Counted from the first letter of the stretch, positions 9,381-18,811 are shown. The stretch is DNA of 64,000 nucleotides from Spongiihabitans sp965206355 (GCA_965206355.1 OZ242212.1:1178001-1242000); one strand, 5' to 3'. Made by a program: numbers and translations. The notes: generated from the letters alone by a model not told the origin.

Positions 9381-9789
9381 TTCCAGCGGTGACGGCGCAT
9401 TGGTGATTCAGGAATCGGGATTGCAACAGGTTCAGTTGGCTGCCCGCAGCGCCAAATTTTAGGTCGTGGGTCGCAAAAATCAGTCGCTCAATGCGCCCCT
9501 GTAAAATCGCGCCAGCACACATAATACACGGTTCCAATGTAACATACAGACTACATTTATTAAGGCGATAGTTTTCGAGATTTTTACCCGCATCACGCAA
9601 TGCCACAATTTCTGCATGACTGCTGGGATCATGCTTTTCGATGGCACAGTTAAAACCTTCGCCGATGACATTATCGTTTTTAACAACCACAGCACCGACC
9701 GGAATTTCATTGCAGTCCTTAGCCATTAGTGCCAGCTCAAAAGCTCGCGCCATAAACTGATGATCGCGCTGGTATTGGGTTGATTTCAC
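9310..9789 (-). CDS. tadA: tRNA-specific adenosine deaminase
   Basis: Deaminates the wobble adenosine of tRNA-Arg(ACG) to inosine. It has 159 residues, the normal size. The zinc/catalytic signature is complete: HAEIVAL (His and catalytic Glu, about residues 58-64) and TLEPCIMCAGAI (two Cys ligands, about 89-100), with KFGAAGS downstream as in TadA. An ATG start is used. It lies 33 bp downstream of guaA on the same strand, so it is probably the last gene of a guaB-guaA-tadA unit, although guaB and guaA are separated by 490 bp. Its 3' end overlaps the tail of the frameshifted GT87 frame. Confidence 0.95.
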   Translation of the reverse strand: MKSTQYQRDHQFMARAFELALMAKDCNEIPVGAVVVKNDNVIGEGFNCAIEKHDPSSHAEIVALRDAGKNLENYRLNKCSLYVTLEPCIMCAGAILQGRIERLIFATHDLKFGAAGSQLNLLQSRFLNHQCAVTAGIMQHQCQELLRQFFQQKRARLFF

Positions 9790-9822
9790 CTGCGTATCCT
9801 GCCTTATGCAACCGCGCTTACA

Positions 9823-11397
9823 TCATTCCCACTCAATGGTTGCCGGTGGTTTTCCCGATATATCATAAGTTACCCGACTAATTCCGCGCACTTCATTGAT
9901 GATACGGTTAGAAATAATGCCCAGCACATCATAAGGAATTTGTTTCCAGTTGGCGGTCATAAAATCTACGGTTTCAACAGCCCGTAAGGCAATAACATAG
10001 TCATAGGCACGATTATCTCCGACCACGCCTACGGATTTAACCGGCAAAAATACGGCAAACGCCTGACTGGTTTCATCATATAAATTATGAGTATGAAGTT
10101 CTTCAAGAAAAATCGCATCTGCCTGTCGCAGAATTTCCGCATACTGTTGTTTAACCTCTCCAAGAATCCTCACCCCCAACCCGGGACCGGGAAATGGATG
10201 TCGATTGAGCATTTGTTTCGGTAACCCTAATGTCATACCAATGCGCCTCACTTCATCCTTAAACAGCTCACGCAAGGGCTCCAATAATTGCAGATTCATA
10301 TCGTCAGGCAACCCACCGACATTATGGTGGGATTTTATGACTTTGGCTTTACCGTGTTTATTGCCTGCTGACTCGATAACATCTGGGTAAATTGTTCCCT
10401 GAGCTAACCATTTCACATTTTTAATTTTTCGTGATTCTCTTTCAAATATCTCGATAAAAAGAGCACCGATAATTTTTCGTTTTTGTTCAGGATCAACTAC
10501 CCCTTTCAGCGCAACAAAAAACGCCTGTGCCGCATTAACCCGTATAACACGCACTCCAAGATGTTCGGAAAAAGTTTCCATAACCTGATCGCCTTCATTC
10601 AAACGCAACAAACCAGTATCAACAAAAATACAAGTTAACTGCGTCCCGATAGCACGTTGCAACAAAGCCGCAACAACGGAGGAGTCAACTCCTCCGGAAA
10701 GTCCCAGCAATATATGATCGCTACCTACTTGATTTTTAATCCACTGTAACTGACTTTCAATAATGTTCTCTGCAACCCACTCTGCTCGACAACCACAAAT
10801 TTCGTGCACAAAACGCGACAGCATTGTTTTACCCTGTGCGGTATGCGTTACTTCGGGGTGGAACTGAACCCCATAATAATGGCGTTGTTCATCGGCGATC
10901 ATGGCAAAAGGACAGCCGCTGGTAGCACCAATAACCCCAAATCCCGGCGGTAGTTTGCTCACGCGGTCACCATGACTCATCCATACTTCAAGCGCCTGAC
11001 CGGCTTGCCCAGACAAGATACTGTCGGCGCAGGTATTGACCACAGCATGCCCATATTCAGCTTGTCCCGCTCCCTGTGCGGTTGCTTTTTCAACCTCTCC
11101 GCCAAGCTGCGACACCAATGTTTGCATCCCGTAACAAATGCCTAGAATCGGCAATCCCAGGTCAAAAATAATGTCGGGGGCGTTGGTTTGGTGATCCTGA
11201 TAAGTGGACGCATGGCTACCAGAAAGAATGAAGCCATTGGGGGCAAATTCGGCAATGCGGGCAACATCGACATCATATGGAAAGATTTCGCAATACACGC
11301 CAAGTTCACGAACACAACGTCCGATGAGCTGGGTATATTGCGCACCGAAATCCAGTATCAGTATTTTATGTTGATGAGGATTGTGAAATGGTTTCAT
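9823..11397 (-). CDS. guaA: GMP synthase (glutamine-hydrolysing)
   Basis: Converts XMP, ATP and glutamine to GMP. The N-terminal class I amidotransferase domain has the nucleophile in GICYGMQ (about residue 87) and HPEVTHT with the catalytic His and Glu. The ATP-pyrophosphatase domain has the P-loop LSGGVDSSVVAALL (about residues 234-247). The C-terminal dimerisation domain ends in the invariant PPATIEWE. Its 524 residues match the family. Its partner guaB lies upstream on the same strand, the usual guaBA order, but the gap here is enlarged by a repeat-like segment and a MITE. Confidence 0.98.
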   Translation of the reverse strand: MKPFHNPHQHKILILDFGAQYTQLIGRCVRELGVYCEIFPYDVDVARIAEFAPNGFILSGSHASTYQDHQTNAPDIIFDLGLPILGICYGMQTLVSQLGGEVEKATAQGAGQAEYGHAVVNTCADSILSGQAGQALEVWMSHGDRVSKLPPGFGVIGATSGCPFAMIADEQRHYYGVQFHPEVTHTAQGKTMLSRFVHEICGCRAEWVAENIIESQLQWIKNQVGSDHILLGLSGGVDSSVVAALLQRAIGTQLTCIFVDTGLLRLNEGDQVMETFSEHLGVRVIRVNAAQAFFVALKGVVDPEQKRKIIGALFIEIFERESRKIKNVKWLAQGTIYPDVIESAGNKHGKAKVIKSHHNVGGLPDDMNLQLLEPLRELFKDEVRRIGMTLGLPKQMLNRHPFPGPGLGVRILGEVKQQYAEILRQADAIFLEELHTHNLYDETSQAFAVFLPVKSVGVVGDNRAYDYVIALRAVETVDFMTANWKQIPYDVLGIISNRIINEVRGISRVTYDISGKPPATIEWE

Positions 11398-11741
11398 ACT
11401 TTGTTTGCAGACACGGACAAGGATTCGATCATTCGGCAGGGCTGATAACGCCGCCTATCATTTCAATGTTCGTCAAAGACGGCTAATCGTCTCACTTTTC
11501 GCCCAAGGCTAACACCCGATAAGCAGCAAAAAACAAGTCCCCCTGACAAGGGGGATTTAGGAAGGTATGCAAAAAGAATTTTTCTGTTTTCAGATACTTT
11601 TTGGGCGAGGATTTTGTTGTCTGGAAAATAACCCCTAGCCCCCTTATCAGGAGGGAATAAAAATCAGCACTATTAGGTTGCCTTAACCGCCGCAAGCACA
11701 TAAGGTTGGTAGCGCGAGACATACAATATCCACCATATATA
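11398..11741. repeat. guaB-guaA spacer with G/C-run inverted repeats
   Basis: This 344-bp spacer holds no gene I recognise. Between about 11537 and 11660 are two short G/C-run motifs, TCCCCCTGACAAGGGGGATT and CCCCTAGCCCCCTTATCAGG, facing each other. Similar strings occur at 39045-39085 and in weaker form at 54236-54266 and 58706-58760. They look like a dispersed intergenic repeat able to form small hairpins. Whether they terminate or stabilise transcripts is unknown. Confidence 0.5.
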
Positions 11742-11880
11742 GAGACCTTTGCACGAAAGCCATTTCACCTCCATGCTACGTTAAAAACGTACTCACTCGG
11801 TCATTTATAAGCATAAACTCCCTCATTCCGTGCGTTTTTGCCTGGCCTAAAAGCGAAATCATCTTCCGTGCAAAGGTCTC
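11742..11880 (-). mobile_element. MITE copy, 139-bp form
   Basis: Complete copy with the duplication ATATA on both sides (11737-11741, 11881-11885). It is inserted 6 bp downstream of the guaB stop codon, between guaB and guaA. Confidence 0.97.
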
Positions 11881-11886
11881 ATATAG

Positions 11887-13347
11887 CTAACGGGTCTGAT
11901 AATTGGGTGCTTCCTTGACAATGGAGACATCATGCACATGGCTTTCTGTCATACCGGCATGGGTGATACGAACAAATTGTGCTTTATGACGCATCTCTTC
12001 TATGGTGGCATTACCGGTATATCCCATACTGGCGCGTAAACCACCCATCAGTTGGTGGACAATATTCACCATCGGTCCCTTATAGGGTACGCGCCCTTCA
12101 ATGCCTTCCGGCACTAATTTCTCCGTACTATCCACGCCCTCCTGAAAATAGCGATCTCTGGAACCCTTTTGCATGGCAGCGAGGGAACCCATACCCCGAT
12201 AAGATTTATAAGAACGTCCCTGAAATATCTCGATTTCACCCGGAGATTCATCAGTACCCGCTAAAATACCCCCCACCATCACCGCATTTGCACCACAGGC
12301 GATACACTTGGCGATATCACCCGAAAAGCGAATGCCACCATCCGCTATCAGCGTAACCCCTGTACCCTCAAGAACTTGGGCAACCTGCTGAATCGCATGA
12401 ATCTGCGGCACACCCACGCCAGCAACAATGCGGGTGGTACAAATTGAACCCGGTCCAATGCCGACTTTAACCGCATCAGCACCCGCGGCAACCAAATCGC
12501 TGGCAGCTTCGGCAGTAGCAATATTGCCCCCAATCACCTGTACATCTGCATAGTTTTGTTTAATCATTGCCACCCGCTCAAGCACGCCACGCGAGTGCCC
12601 ATGCGCGGTATCAACGACAATGGCATCAACCCCAGCATTAACCAAACACGCCACCCTTTCATCGGTATCCGCACCAACGCCCACTGCCGCTGCCACCAGC
12701 AATCGCCCTTGTTCATCCTTGCAAGCATTGGGATAATCGCTGGATTTTTGAATATCCTTGACCGTGACCAAGCCTTCAAGCTCATTATCCTTACCGACCA
12801 CCAGTACTTTTTCGATACGATGCTGATGCAATAAGCGTTCGATTTCATCAGAAGAGGTTCCCTTCCCCACCGTAACCAGATGCGCTTGGGTAGTCATTAC
12901 CTTAGCAACCGGCGTAGCCATATTCTTCTCAAAGCGCAGATCACGATTGGTAACAATGCCAATCACTTTGTTGCCATCAACCACCGGCACACCTGATATT
13001 GAATACTTCTGCATGAGTTGGATAACATCTTTAACCCGAGCAGTTTTTTCCACCGTTATCGGATCAGCAATCACGCCACTTTCAAATTTCTTCACCCGAT
13101 TAACTTCTTGCGCCTGTAATTGCGGCGTTAAATTTCGATGAATCACCCCAACACCACCTTGTTGAGCGAGGCAGATTGCCGCATTGGCAGCGGTTACGGT
13201 ATCCATCGCCGCAGAAAGTAGCGGAATGTTTATCGTCAAATTGCGGGTAAAGCGGGTTCGCAGATTTGCGTCCCGAGGCAGAATTTCTGATTTCGCAGGC
13301 ACCAGCAAAACATCGTCAAAAGTGAGTGCTAAATCAATAGGTTCCAT
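11887..13347 (-). CDS. guaB: Inosine-5'-monophosphate dehydrogenase
   Basis: NAD-dependent oxidation of IMP to XMP, the committed step of GMP synthesis. It has 486 residues from the ATG at 13345-13347 (MEPIDLALTFDDVLL). A GTG six codons upstream is possible but gives a longer than usual N-terminus. A pair of CBS domains sits between about residues 90 and 205. The catalytic loop is GPGSICTTRIVAGVGVPQ with the active-site Cys. GGIRFSGD and the flap-region sequence KGSRDRYFQEG are also present. The guaA gene is downstream. The leader contains two inverted repeats that could regulate expression. Confidence 0.98.
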   Translation of the reverse strand: MEPIDLALTFDDVLLVPAKSEILPRDANLRTRFTRNLTINIPLLSAAMDTVTAANAAICLAQQGGVGVIHRNLTPQLQAQEVNRVKKFESGVIADPITVEKTARVKDVIQLMQKYSISGVPVVDGNKVIGIVTNRDLRFEKNMATPVAKVMTTQAHLVTVGKGTSSDEIERLLHQHRIEKVLVVGKDNELEGLVTVKDIQKSSDYPNACKDEQGRLLVAAAVGVGADTDERVACLVNAGVDAIVVDTAHGHSRGVLERVAMIKQNYADVQVIGGNIATAEAASDLVAAGADAVKVGIGPGSICTTRIVAGVGVPQIHAIQQVAQVLEGTGVTLIADGGIRFSGDIAKCIACGANAVMVGGILAGTDESPGEIEIFQGRSYKSYRGMGSLAAMQKGSRDRYFQEGVDSTEKLVPEGIEGRVPYKGPMVNIVHQLMGGLRASMGYTGNATIEEMRHKAQFVRITHAGMTESHVHDVSIVKEAPNYQTR

Positions 13348-13410
13348 CGGCACATTATACAACACGTTACCGATTACTGTCTATGATTTGATACGCAGGC
13401 TTCTGATCTG

Positions 13411-13459
13411 CATCGGGTAGTCTCCTGTGCGGATTTAACAACTCACAGGCTACCCGATG
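13411..13459 (-). promoter_or_regulatory. Long hairpin in the guaB leader
   Basis: CATCGGGTAG-TCT-CCTGTG on the plus strand pairs with CACAGG-CTACCCGATG across a 14-nt loop. This gives 16 paired bases and a 3-nt bulge. It lies 64 bp upstream of the guaB ATG, inside the presumed 5' leader. No T-run follows on the guaB strand, so it is not a canonical terminator. Function unknown. Confidence 0.6.
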
Positions 13460-13481
13460 TTTACACTTTAAGAAGTCTCAC

Positions 13482-13525
13482 TTCTATATGAGCCCAGACA
13501 GTCTACCCAATCCGCACATATAGAA
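13482..13525. repeat. 9-bp inverted repeat flanking a 26-bp loop
   Basis: TTCTATATG (13482-13490) and CATATAGAA (13517-13525) are perfect inverted repeats directly upstream of the guaB hairpin and adjacent to a MITE. It could be an operator or RNA stem. I cannot tie it to a known regulator. Confidence 0.4.
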
Positions 13526-13526
13526 A

Positions 13527-13665
13527 GAGACCTTTGCACGAAAGCCATTTCACCTCCATGCTGCGTTAAAATCGTACTCAATCGGTCATTTATAAGCATA
13601 AACTCCCTCATTCCGTGCGTTTTTGCCTTGCCTAAAAGCGAAATCATCTTCCGTGCAAAGGTCTC
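13527..13665 (-). mobile_element. MITE copy, 139-bp form
   Basis: Complete ends. The flanks AGAAA and AAAAA match at four of five positions, so the target duplication has probably mutated once. It lies 54 bp beyond the stop of the ABC exporter gene. Confidence 0.95.
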
Positions 13666-13719
13666 AAAAAACAGTAAAACGTCAGTAGCGCGCGAAGATT
13701 CTGGTACAGGTGTGCGCCA

Positions 13720-15492
13720 TTATCCATTTTGCTGAAGTGCCCACATTTGGGCATACAGGCCGTTGCTGGCAATCAATGACTGGTGTGTGCCGCGTTCTGT
13801 TATTTCGCCTTTGTCGAGAACGATTATGGTATCGGCGTTGATTATGGTGGATAAACGGTGGGCGATTATCAGCGTGGTATTGTTGCGGGATACATTTTCT
13901 AATGTCTGTTGTATGGCTTTTTCTGAACGACTGTCCAGAGAAGAAGTGGCTTCATCAAATATCAGAATCCGCGCACTTTTTAGCACAACACGGGCAATCG
14001 CTACCCGCTGTTTTTCACCACCTGATAATTTCAAGCCACGTTCCCCGACCAGAATATCGTATCCTTGCGGGTGTTGGCTGATGAAGTCGTGAATTTGAGC
14101 TATTTTGGCGGCTTCGATAATTTTCGTGGTGCTGACTTGCGGTTTGCCATAGGCAATGTTGTAGCCAATGCTCTCATTGAACAAAACCGTGTCTTGAGGG
14201 ACGACTGCCATGCTCTGGCGCAGACTGTCAATGGTCAGTGATTTGATGTCCTGATTGTCAATATAAATCGCACCAGAATCAGGGTCGTAAAAGCGTAGTA
14301 ACAACCGCGACAGAGTTGATTTTCCAGAACCAGATGGACCAACCAGAGCGAGCACTCTGCCACCGGCAATCTTAAAATTGATATTTTTGAGGATCGGATG
14401 TTCGGTCTGGTAGGCAAAGTTTATATTTTTAAAGCGGATTTCCCCGCTTTGAAATTTGAATGTTGTAGCATCATGCTGCTCAATAATTTTTGGTCGTTCA
14501 TCCAGCAAATCAAACATTTTTTCCATGTCCACCAGCGAATGATTCAAGTCTCGATATACCGAGCCGAGAAAGTTCAAGGGGATGTAGAGTTGGATTAAAA
14601 AGGCGTTAATCATAACAAAATCACCGAGACTCAAGGTTTGGTTAAGCACACCATCGGCCGCCATAATCATCAGCACAATCAAACCGACAGCAATAATCAA
14701 ACCCTGTCCAGCATTCAGATAGGAAAGCGATAAGTTGCTTTTTAATGACGCACTTACCCAGCCTTTAAGGGCATCACGATAGCGTTCTATTTCCAGAGGT
14801 TGATTGCCGAAAACCTTGACCGTTTCGTAGTTTAGCAAGGAGTCAAGCACGCGGGTATTCGCCGCTGAATCTGACAGGTTCATCTGCACCCGAAAGCGCG
14901 TGCGCCATCGCGTTATCATAAAAGTGAATAGGCAATAAATAACAATCACCAGTATCGTTACCAAGACGAAACGGATATCCAGTTGTCGCCAAAGAATGGA
15001 CAACACCATGACAATTTCGATGATGACGGGAACAATGTTAAAGACGATAATTCTTAGAAAACTGGTGATTGCCAGATTGCCGCGCTCCAGATCACGAGAT
15101 AATCCGCCAGTTTTACGATCCAGATGAAAAGCTAAAGAAAGATTGTGCAGGTGTTCAAATACCTGTATGGAAATATGTTGAATGATGGCGATTCCGGCTC
15201 TGGAAAAGGCGATATTACGTAGCTCATTAAACAGGATTGCGCTAAAGCGCAAGCTACCATAAGCGATTATCAACGCCACTGGCACAATCACAATCAAGTG
15301 GTCGCGCTCGCCGAAATAATCGACAATGTTTTTAAGCACGATGGGCACCGACACATTGGCAATGCGGGCGAGTACCAGAAACAGCAGGGCGATACTGGTG
15401 CGGTAGCGATACTTCCAAAGGTATGGTAACAAACGTCTGGCGACACGCCAATTACCTGTTTTATCGGTTGCGATTAAGAATCTTGCAGACAT
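13720..15492 (-). CDS. Atm1/HMT-type ABC exporter (fused membrane and ATPase domains)
   Basis: Half-transporter with six predicted membrane helices (about residues 25-300) and a C-terminal ATPase. Nucleotide-binding motifs are Walker A VGPSGSGKST, signature LSGGEKQRVAIARV, Walker B ILIFDEATSS and H-loop AHRLST. The LNYETVKVFGN segment after the fourth helix and LSYLNAGQGLI are typical of the ABCB7/Atm1/HMT branch, which exports glutathione-linked metal or sulfur species. MsbA lacks these. The start is set at the ATG at 15490-15492 (MSARFLIATDK), 590 residues. A longer frame reaches 15573 but adds an unconserved 27-residue leader. It is transcribed on the same strand as guaB but far from it. 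The substrate is inferred only from subfamily. Confidence 0.88.
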   Translation of the reverse strand: MSARFLIATDKTGNWRVARRLLPYLWKYRYRTSIALLFLVLARIANVSVPIVLKNIVDYFGERDHLIVIVPVALIIAYGSLRFSAILFNELRNIAFSRAGIAIIQHISIQVFEHLHNLSLAFHLDRKTGGLSRDLERGNLAITSFLRIIVFNIVPVIIEIVMVLSILWRQLDIRFVLVTILVIVIYCLFTFMITRWRTRFRVQMNLSDSAANTRVLDSLLNYETVKVFGNQPLEIERYRDALKGWVSASLKSNLSLSYLNAGQGLIIAVGLIVLMIMAADGVLNQTLSLGDFVMINAFLIQLYIPLNFLGSVYRDLNHSLVDMEKMFDLLDERPKIIEQHDATTFKFQSGEIRFKNINFAYQTEHPILKNINFKIAGGRVLALVGPSGSGKSTLSRLLLRFYDPDSGAIYIDNQDIKSLTIDSLRQSMAVVPQDTVLFNESIGYNIAYGKPQVSTTKIIEAAKIAQIHDFISQHPQGYDILVGERGLKLSGGEKQRVAIARVVLKSARILIFDEATSSLDSRSEKAIQQTLENVSRNNTTLIIAHRLSTIINADTIIVLDKGEITERGTHQSLIASNGLYAQMWALQQNG

Positions 15493-15597
15493 TCTATTAG
15501 ATATGATTTTGGCGATGATTTTGCCGCAGTAATATAACAATTTTTCCGTGCAAATTGGCTGTCTGCCGGTCAATATATCGCGCGGCTTAAATCCGGC

Positions 15598-15960
15598 TTA
15601 AACTGGGCTTAAAATTTCCGCCGCCCGTTTCAGAGTGGCATCTTGTCGCTGGCGATGATAATTTCCGTTTTACTGAGACCTTTGCACGAAAGCCCTTTCA
15701 CCTGCATGCTGCGTTAAAATCGTACTCAATCGGTCACTTATAAGCATAAACTCCCTCATTCCGTGCGTTTTTGCCTTGCCTAAAAGCGAAATCATCTTCC
15801 GTGCAAAGGTCTCTTACTATCAATTTCTACACCGCTTGTTCGGTACAGTTTTTGGGCAATGGCATCACGCAATGCCGTTGGAGTATGATCAAAACTTGCT
15901 GAAGGTTGCCCGTTTGTTTCATAGGTGCTGAACCCGGACAGATTGACCAAATTAGTACAT
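15598..15960 (-). pseudogene. Decayed unidentified ORF interrupted by a MITE
   Basis: Excising the MITE (15675-15813) plus one TTACT joins a minus-strand frame reading GFSTYETNGQPSASFDH, then TALRDAIAQKLYRTSGVEID, then SKTEIII. One frame then stops after ASDKMPL (TGA at 15630-15632). The adjacent frame continues RQDATLKRAAEILSPV to a TAA at 15598-15600, so a frameshift is likely as well. The periodic amphipathic segments look coding. I do not recognise the family. Confidence 0.5.
15675..15813 (-). mobile_element. MITE copy, 139-bp form
   Basis: Complete copy with the duplication TTACT (15670-15674, 15814-15818). It is inserted within the decayed ORF described at 15598-15960. Confidence 0.97.
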
Positions 15961-16026
15961 TTTTATACAACAATGCGTATTAAACCTTGGACTCAAGGAA
16001 GAGATATTTAAATTTTGTTACAGCTT

Positions 16027-16165
16027 GAGACCTTTGCACGAAAGCCATTTCACCTGCATGCTGCGTTAAAATCGTACTCAATCGGTCATTTATAAGCATA
16101 AACTCCCTCATTCCGTGCGTTTTTGCCTTACCTGAAAGCGAAATCATCTTCCGTGCAAAGGTCTC
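16027..16165 (-). mobile_element. MITE copy, 139-bp form
   Basis: Complete copy with the duplication AGCTT (16022-16026, 16166-16170). It is the second of three same-orientation copies within 832 bp. Confidence 0.97.
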
Positions 16166-16367
16166 AGCTTATATAACATCGTCAGGGACTTTCATTTTCA
16201 CATAACCAGTGAGTGCGCAAAGAAGACATAAAATAGAGTCAAGCGGGTTTCTTGCACAGTCTCAAAAGAGACCGTTTTCTGGATGTCTTTACGCAAGGCA
16301 ACAGGGGTGAACAAAATGTTTTTGAAGGAACGGCGTCAGGTTGTGGTGTCTGCGTCATTGCGATAAT
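16166..16367. other. Spacer between two MITE copies, no gene recognised
   Basis: Contains only short ORFs, for example a 39-codon minus-strand one starting MTQTPQPDAV. There is no recognisable domain. It is probably gene debris between insertions. Confidence 0.4.
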
Positions 16368-16506
16368 GAGACCTTTGCACGAAAGCCATTTCACCTGCAT
16401 GCTGCGTTAAAATCGTACTCAATCGGTCATTTATAAGCATAAACTCCCTCATTCCGTGCGTTTTTGCCTTGCCTAAAAGCGAAATCATCTTCCGTGCAAA
16501 GGTCTC
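16368..16506 (-). mobile_element. MITE copy, 139-bp form
   Basis: Complete copy with the duplication ATAAT (16363-16367, 16507-16511). It ends 13 bp beyond the lptG stop codon. Confidence 0.97.
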
Positions 16507-16519
16507 ATAATGTCAATGG

Positions 16520-17590
16520 TCAATTTTTAATCTGGCGTATCATTATTGTTGCCAGCAACAAAAACGCAATGACCGGCGCGGTTGCGCCGAGCAAGGGTGA
16601 AAACGCATAGACCAGGACGATATAGCCAAAGCCCTTGTTGGCGACATAAAATCCTATCCCAAGCATAATGCCAATGAATAAGTGCCGACCCAGTGTGCCG
16701 CTACGGATGTTGGTAAAGGCAAACGGAATTGCCAGCATCACCATGACTGCGGTGGAAAGGGGCTGCATCAGTTTCGTCCAGAAAGCCAGTTCATATGGGT
16801 TGGCCTGCTGTTGATTTTTATGCAAATGATTGATGTAGCGATTTAACTGCAAGAACGATAACTGATCAGGATTGATTAGAAATACAGACAGTATTTGTGG
16901 CGTCACCTGTGAGATCCATTTGCTGTTTTCAAGGGTGGCAATTTCGGTATTGCCCTGTTGATCAAAGCGGGTTTGTTTAACCTGATTGATTAACCAATAG
17001 TCGCCTTTGAAGGTGCCATGTTCTGCTGCCACCAGCGAGCGCAACTTTCTATCGTTATCAAATTTGAAGACCTTAACTCTTAATAATGTCAGATCCGGCA
17101 ACACCTCACCGATGTTGACAAAGGTTTGCCCGTCACGCATCCACAACCCAGAATTAGTATGTTGAGTGATGTTGTGATGCAACGCTTCGGCGCGATTACG
17201 TTGTGCCATGGTTTCGCTATGAGGGGCGACAAATTCACCAATCAAAATCGCTGATATGACAAACAAACCGCCCACTTTCAATGCCGATAAGGTGATTTGA
17301 AACATTGATATACCACTGGAGCGCATCGCGATAAGTTCGGAATCACTGGCGAGCATGGAGAGTCCGATAATGGTTCCGAGCAAGGCCGCCATTGGAAATA
17401 TCTCGTAAATCGTGCTCGGAATAATCAGTATGACATAGCAGATGACCCCTGTTATATTGTAGTTTCCGTGACCGAGACTGTTGAGCTGGTCAAGAAAATT
17501 GACAAAGGTAAACAAGCCAATCAGGATTAACATCGTAATCAGGGTGTACTGCAGTATGATACGCCCAAGATAGCGGTCGAGAATTTGCAT
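16520..17590 (-). CDS. lptG: LPS export ABC transporter permease LptG
   Basis: One of the two membrane subunits of the LptB2FG complex, which extracts lipopolysaccharide from the inner membrane and feeds it to the LptC-A-D bridge. It has 356 residues. The YjgP/YjgQ architecture is visible: MQILDRYLGR start, three N-terminal helices with FLDQLNSLG and IYEIFPMAALLGT, a periplasmic beta-jellyroll domain (about residues 130-260), then three C-terminal helices with PLSTAVMVMLAIPFAF. Its ATG overlaps the lptF stop by one base (TAATG), so the two are translationally coupled. A MITE follows 13 bp after the stop. Confidence 0.96.
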   Translation of the reverse strand: MQILDRYLGRIILQYTLITMLILIGLFTFVNFLDQLNSLGHGNYNITGVICYVILIIPSTIYEIFPMAALLGTIIGLSMLASDSELIAMRSSGISMFQITLSALKVGGLFVISAILIGEFVAPHSETMAQRNRAEALHHNITQHTNSGLWMRDGQTFVNIGEVLPDLTLLRVKVFKFDNDRKLRSLVAAEHGTFKGDYWLINQVKQTRFDQQGNTEIATLENSKWISQVTPQILSVFLINPDQLSFLQLNRYINHLHKNQQQANPYELAFWTKLMQPLSTAVMVMLAIPFAFTNIRSGTLGRHLFIGIMLGIGFYVANKGFGYIVLVYAFSPLLGATAPVIAFLLLATIMIRQIKN

Positions 17591-18675
17591 TATGAGGGCA
17601 GTTCGGGAATCAATCTTAAATTACGAGTGCGCCGCTGAAAAAGATAAAACGCGAGGCAAAGAAAAATAATATGTACCACCCACAAAGAAAAATGTGGATG
17701 CACCAGACCCTTGCGAATCATAGCCATGACAAACCCGAGCGCATGGGAGTAAGCAAAGTAAATCAGTAGCGCGACCAACATGCCCGGGAATCTGTTTTTC
17801 CGATAACCAACAGATGAAAAAGAGAGTGCGAAGAGCATGAGAACGGGTAGCATCATAATTTTTGAAAAGCGCCAGTGCAACTCGCTGATGCTACTGATAT
17901 TGGCATTGGCAAGCAGTGATTGTGTCGATCTTGCGTCAAGCGGCAGTATCGAATTTGTCAGCGCAGGTTGTGTCAATCGCAGCGCATAGGTTGCAAAATC
18001 CACCACAGTATATTCGGCGGAACCGGCGTTTCCCCGATATTGGATGCCTTTATTCAGAATCAGAAAATCATCCGCGGTTTTCGCGTCGGTGGTTTTATAG
18101 CCACGGGCCGCGAGCATCACGCCATCGTCTCCCGCTGAGGCAGTGTAAACAAAAATATCATGGTAGGTGTTGGTTTGGCGATCATAGCTTTCAACAAAAT
18201 AGACACCAGTACCGCCTCGGGTTTCGGTGAAGACACCGCTAACGATGCCCGCGACCTCCGAGCGATTACGGTGCTGCTGCTGAATCGACTGAAAAGCCTC
18301 TTCAGACAGAGGGGAAATGTATAACGAAAAGGTGGCAACCATCGTGCCAGTGACGGCAAATAAAACCAGCATCGGTTTGATGAATGCGGTCATGCTGATA
18401 CCGCTGGCACTGATAACGGTCAGTTCGTTGTCGCGTATCCAACGCCCCATCACCAACAGTATGGATATGTAAATAACCAATGGCAAGATGATGTCAAGAT
18501 TAGCCACCATTTTCAAGGTCAATAATAAAAACACGCTGTCAATCGGGACATCTCCCTGTGCCGCTCTGCTTAAAAACTCCACCAATCGTGTGACCAAGAA
18601 TATTGAAAACAGGATGGCAGCTACGGCTACGCAGGTTTGCAATACTTCGCGGATAAAGGCACGGTGGATTATCAT
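17590..18675 (-). CDS. lptF: LPS export ABC transporter permease LptF
   Basis: Second membrane subunit of LptB2FG. The native start is the ATG at 18673-18675 (MIIHRAFIREVLQTCVAV), giving 361 residues, the family size. An in-frame extension to 19017 exists only because the MITE at 18812-18973 is open on this strand. It contributes an implausible 114-residue leader. Motifs are LVTRLVEFLSRAAQGDVP after the first helix, GRWIRDNELTVISASGIS, the jellyroll domain, then LPVLMLFALSFSSVGYRKNRFP. A weak TATAAT-like hexamer at 18709-18714 (minus strand) lies 34 nt upstream of the start, between gene and MITE. pepA diverges on the other side, the usual gammaproteobacterial arrangement. Confidence 0.95.
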   Translation of the reverse strand: MIIHRAFIREVLQTCVAVAAILFSIFLVTRLVEFLSRAAQGDVPIDSVFLLLTLKMVANLDIILPLVIYISILLVMGRWIRDNELTVISASGISMTAFIKPMLVLFAVTGTMVATFSLYISPLSEEAFQSIQQQHRNRSEVAGIVSGVFTETRGGTGVYFVESYDRQTNTYHDIFVYTASAGDDGVMLAARGYKTTDAKTADDFLILNKGIQYRGNAGSAEYTVVDFATYALRLTQPALTNSILPLDARSTQSLLANANISSISELHWRFSKIMMLPVLMLFALSFSSVGYRKNRFPGMLVALLIYFAYSHALGFVMAMIRKGLVHPHFSLWVVHIIFLCLAFYLFQRRTRNLRLIPELPS

Positions 18676-18811
18676 CAGGGTATAAGAGCAAGTCTGTTTA
18701 TTCTTACAATTATATTGAAAAACAGTACTGATTTTGTAGAGAATTTGCGATAATGTGATAGAGTGGTTGGTTGGAGTCGCTACGCAATAATAGTCGGCGA
18801 ACCGTCTTGCC

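Noticed and set aside
12564..12848. ORFs opposite guaB and similar antisense frames throughout housekeeping genes
   Set aside because: They lack ribosome-binding sites and domains, and overlap strongly conserved coding sequence in the other strand.
15598..15960. Relic of a class I/II aminotransferase
   Set aside because: The short TALRDAIAQKL-like string first suggested this, but the surrounding reconstructed sequence does not follow the family, so I left it unidentified.
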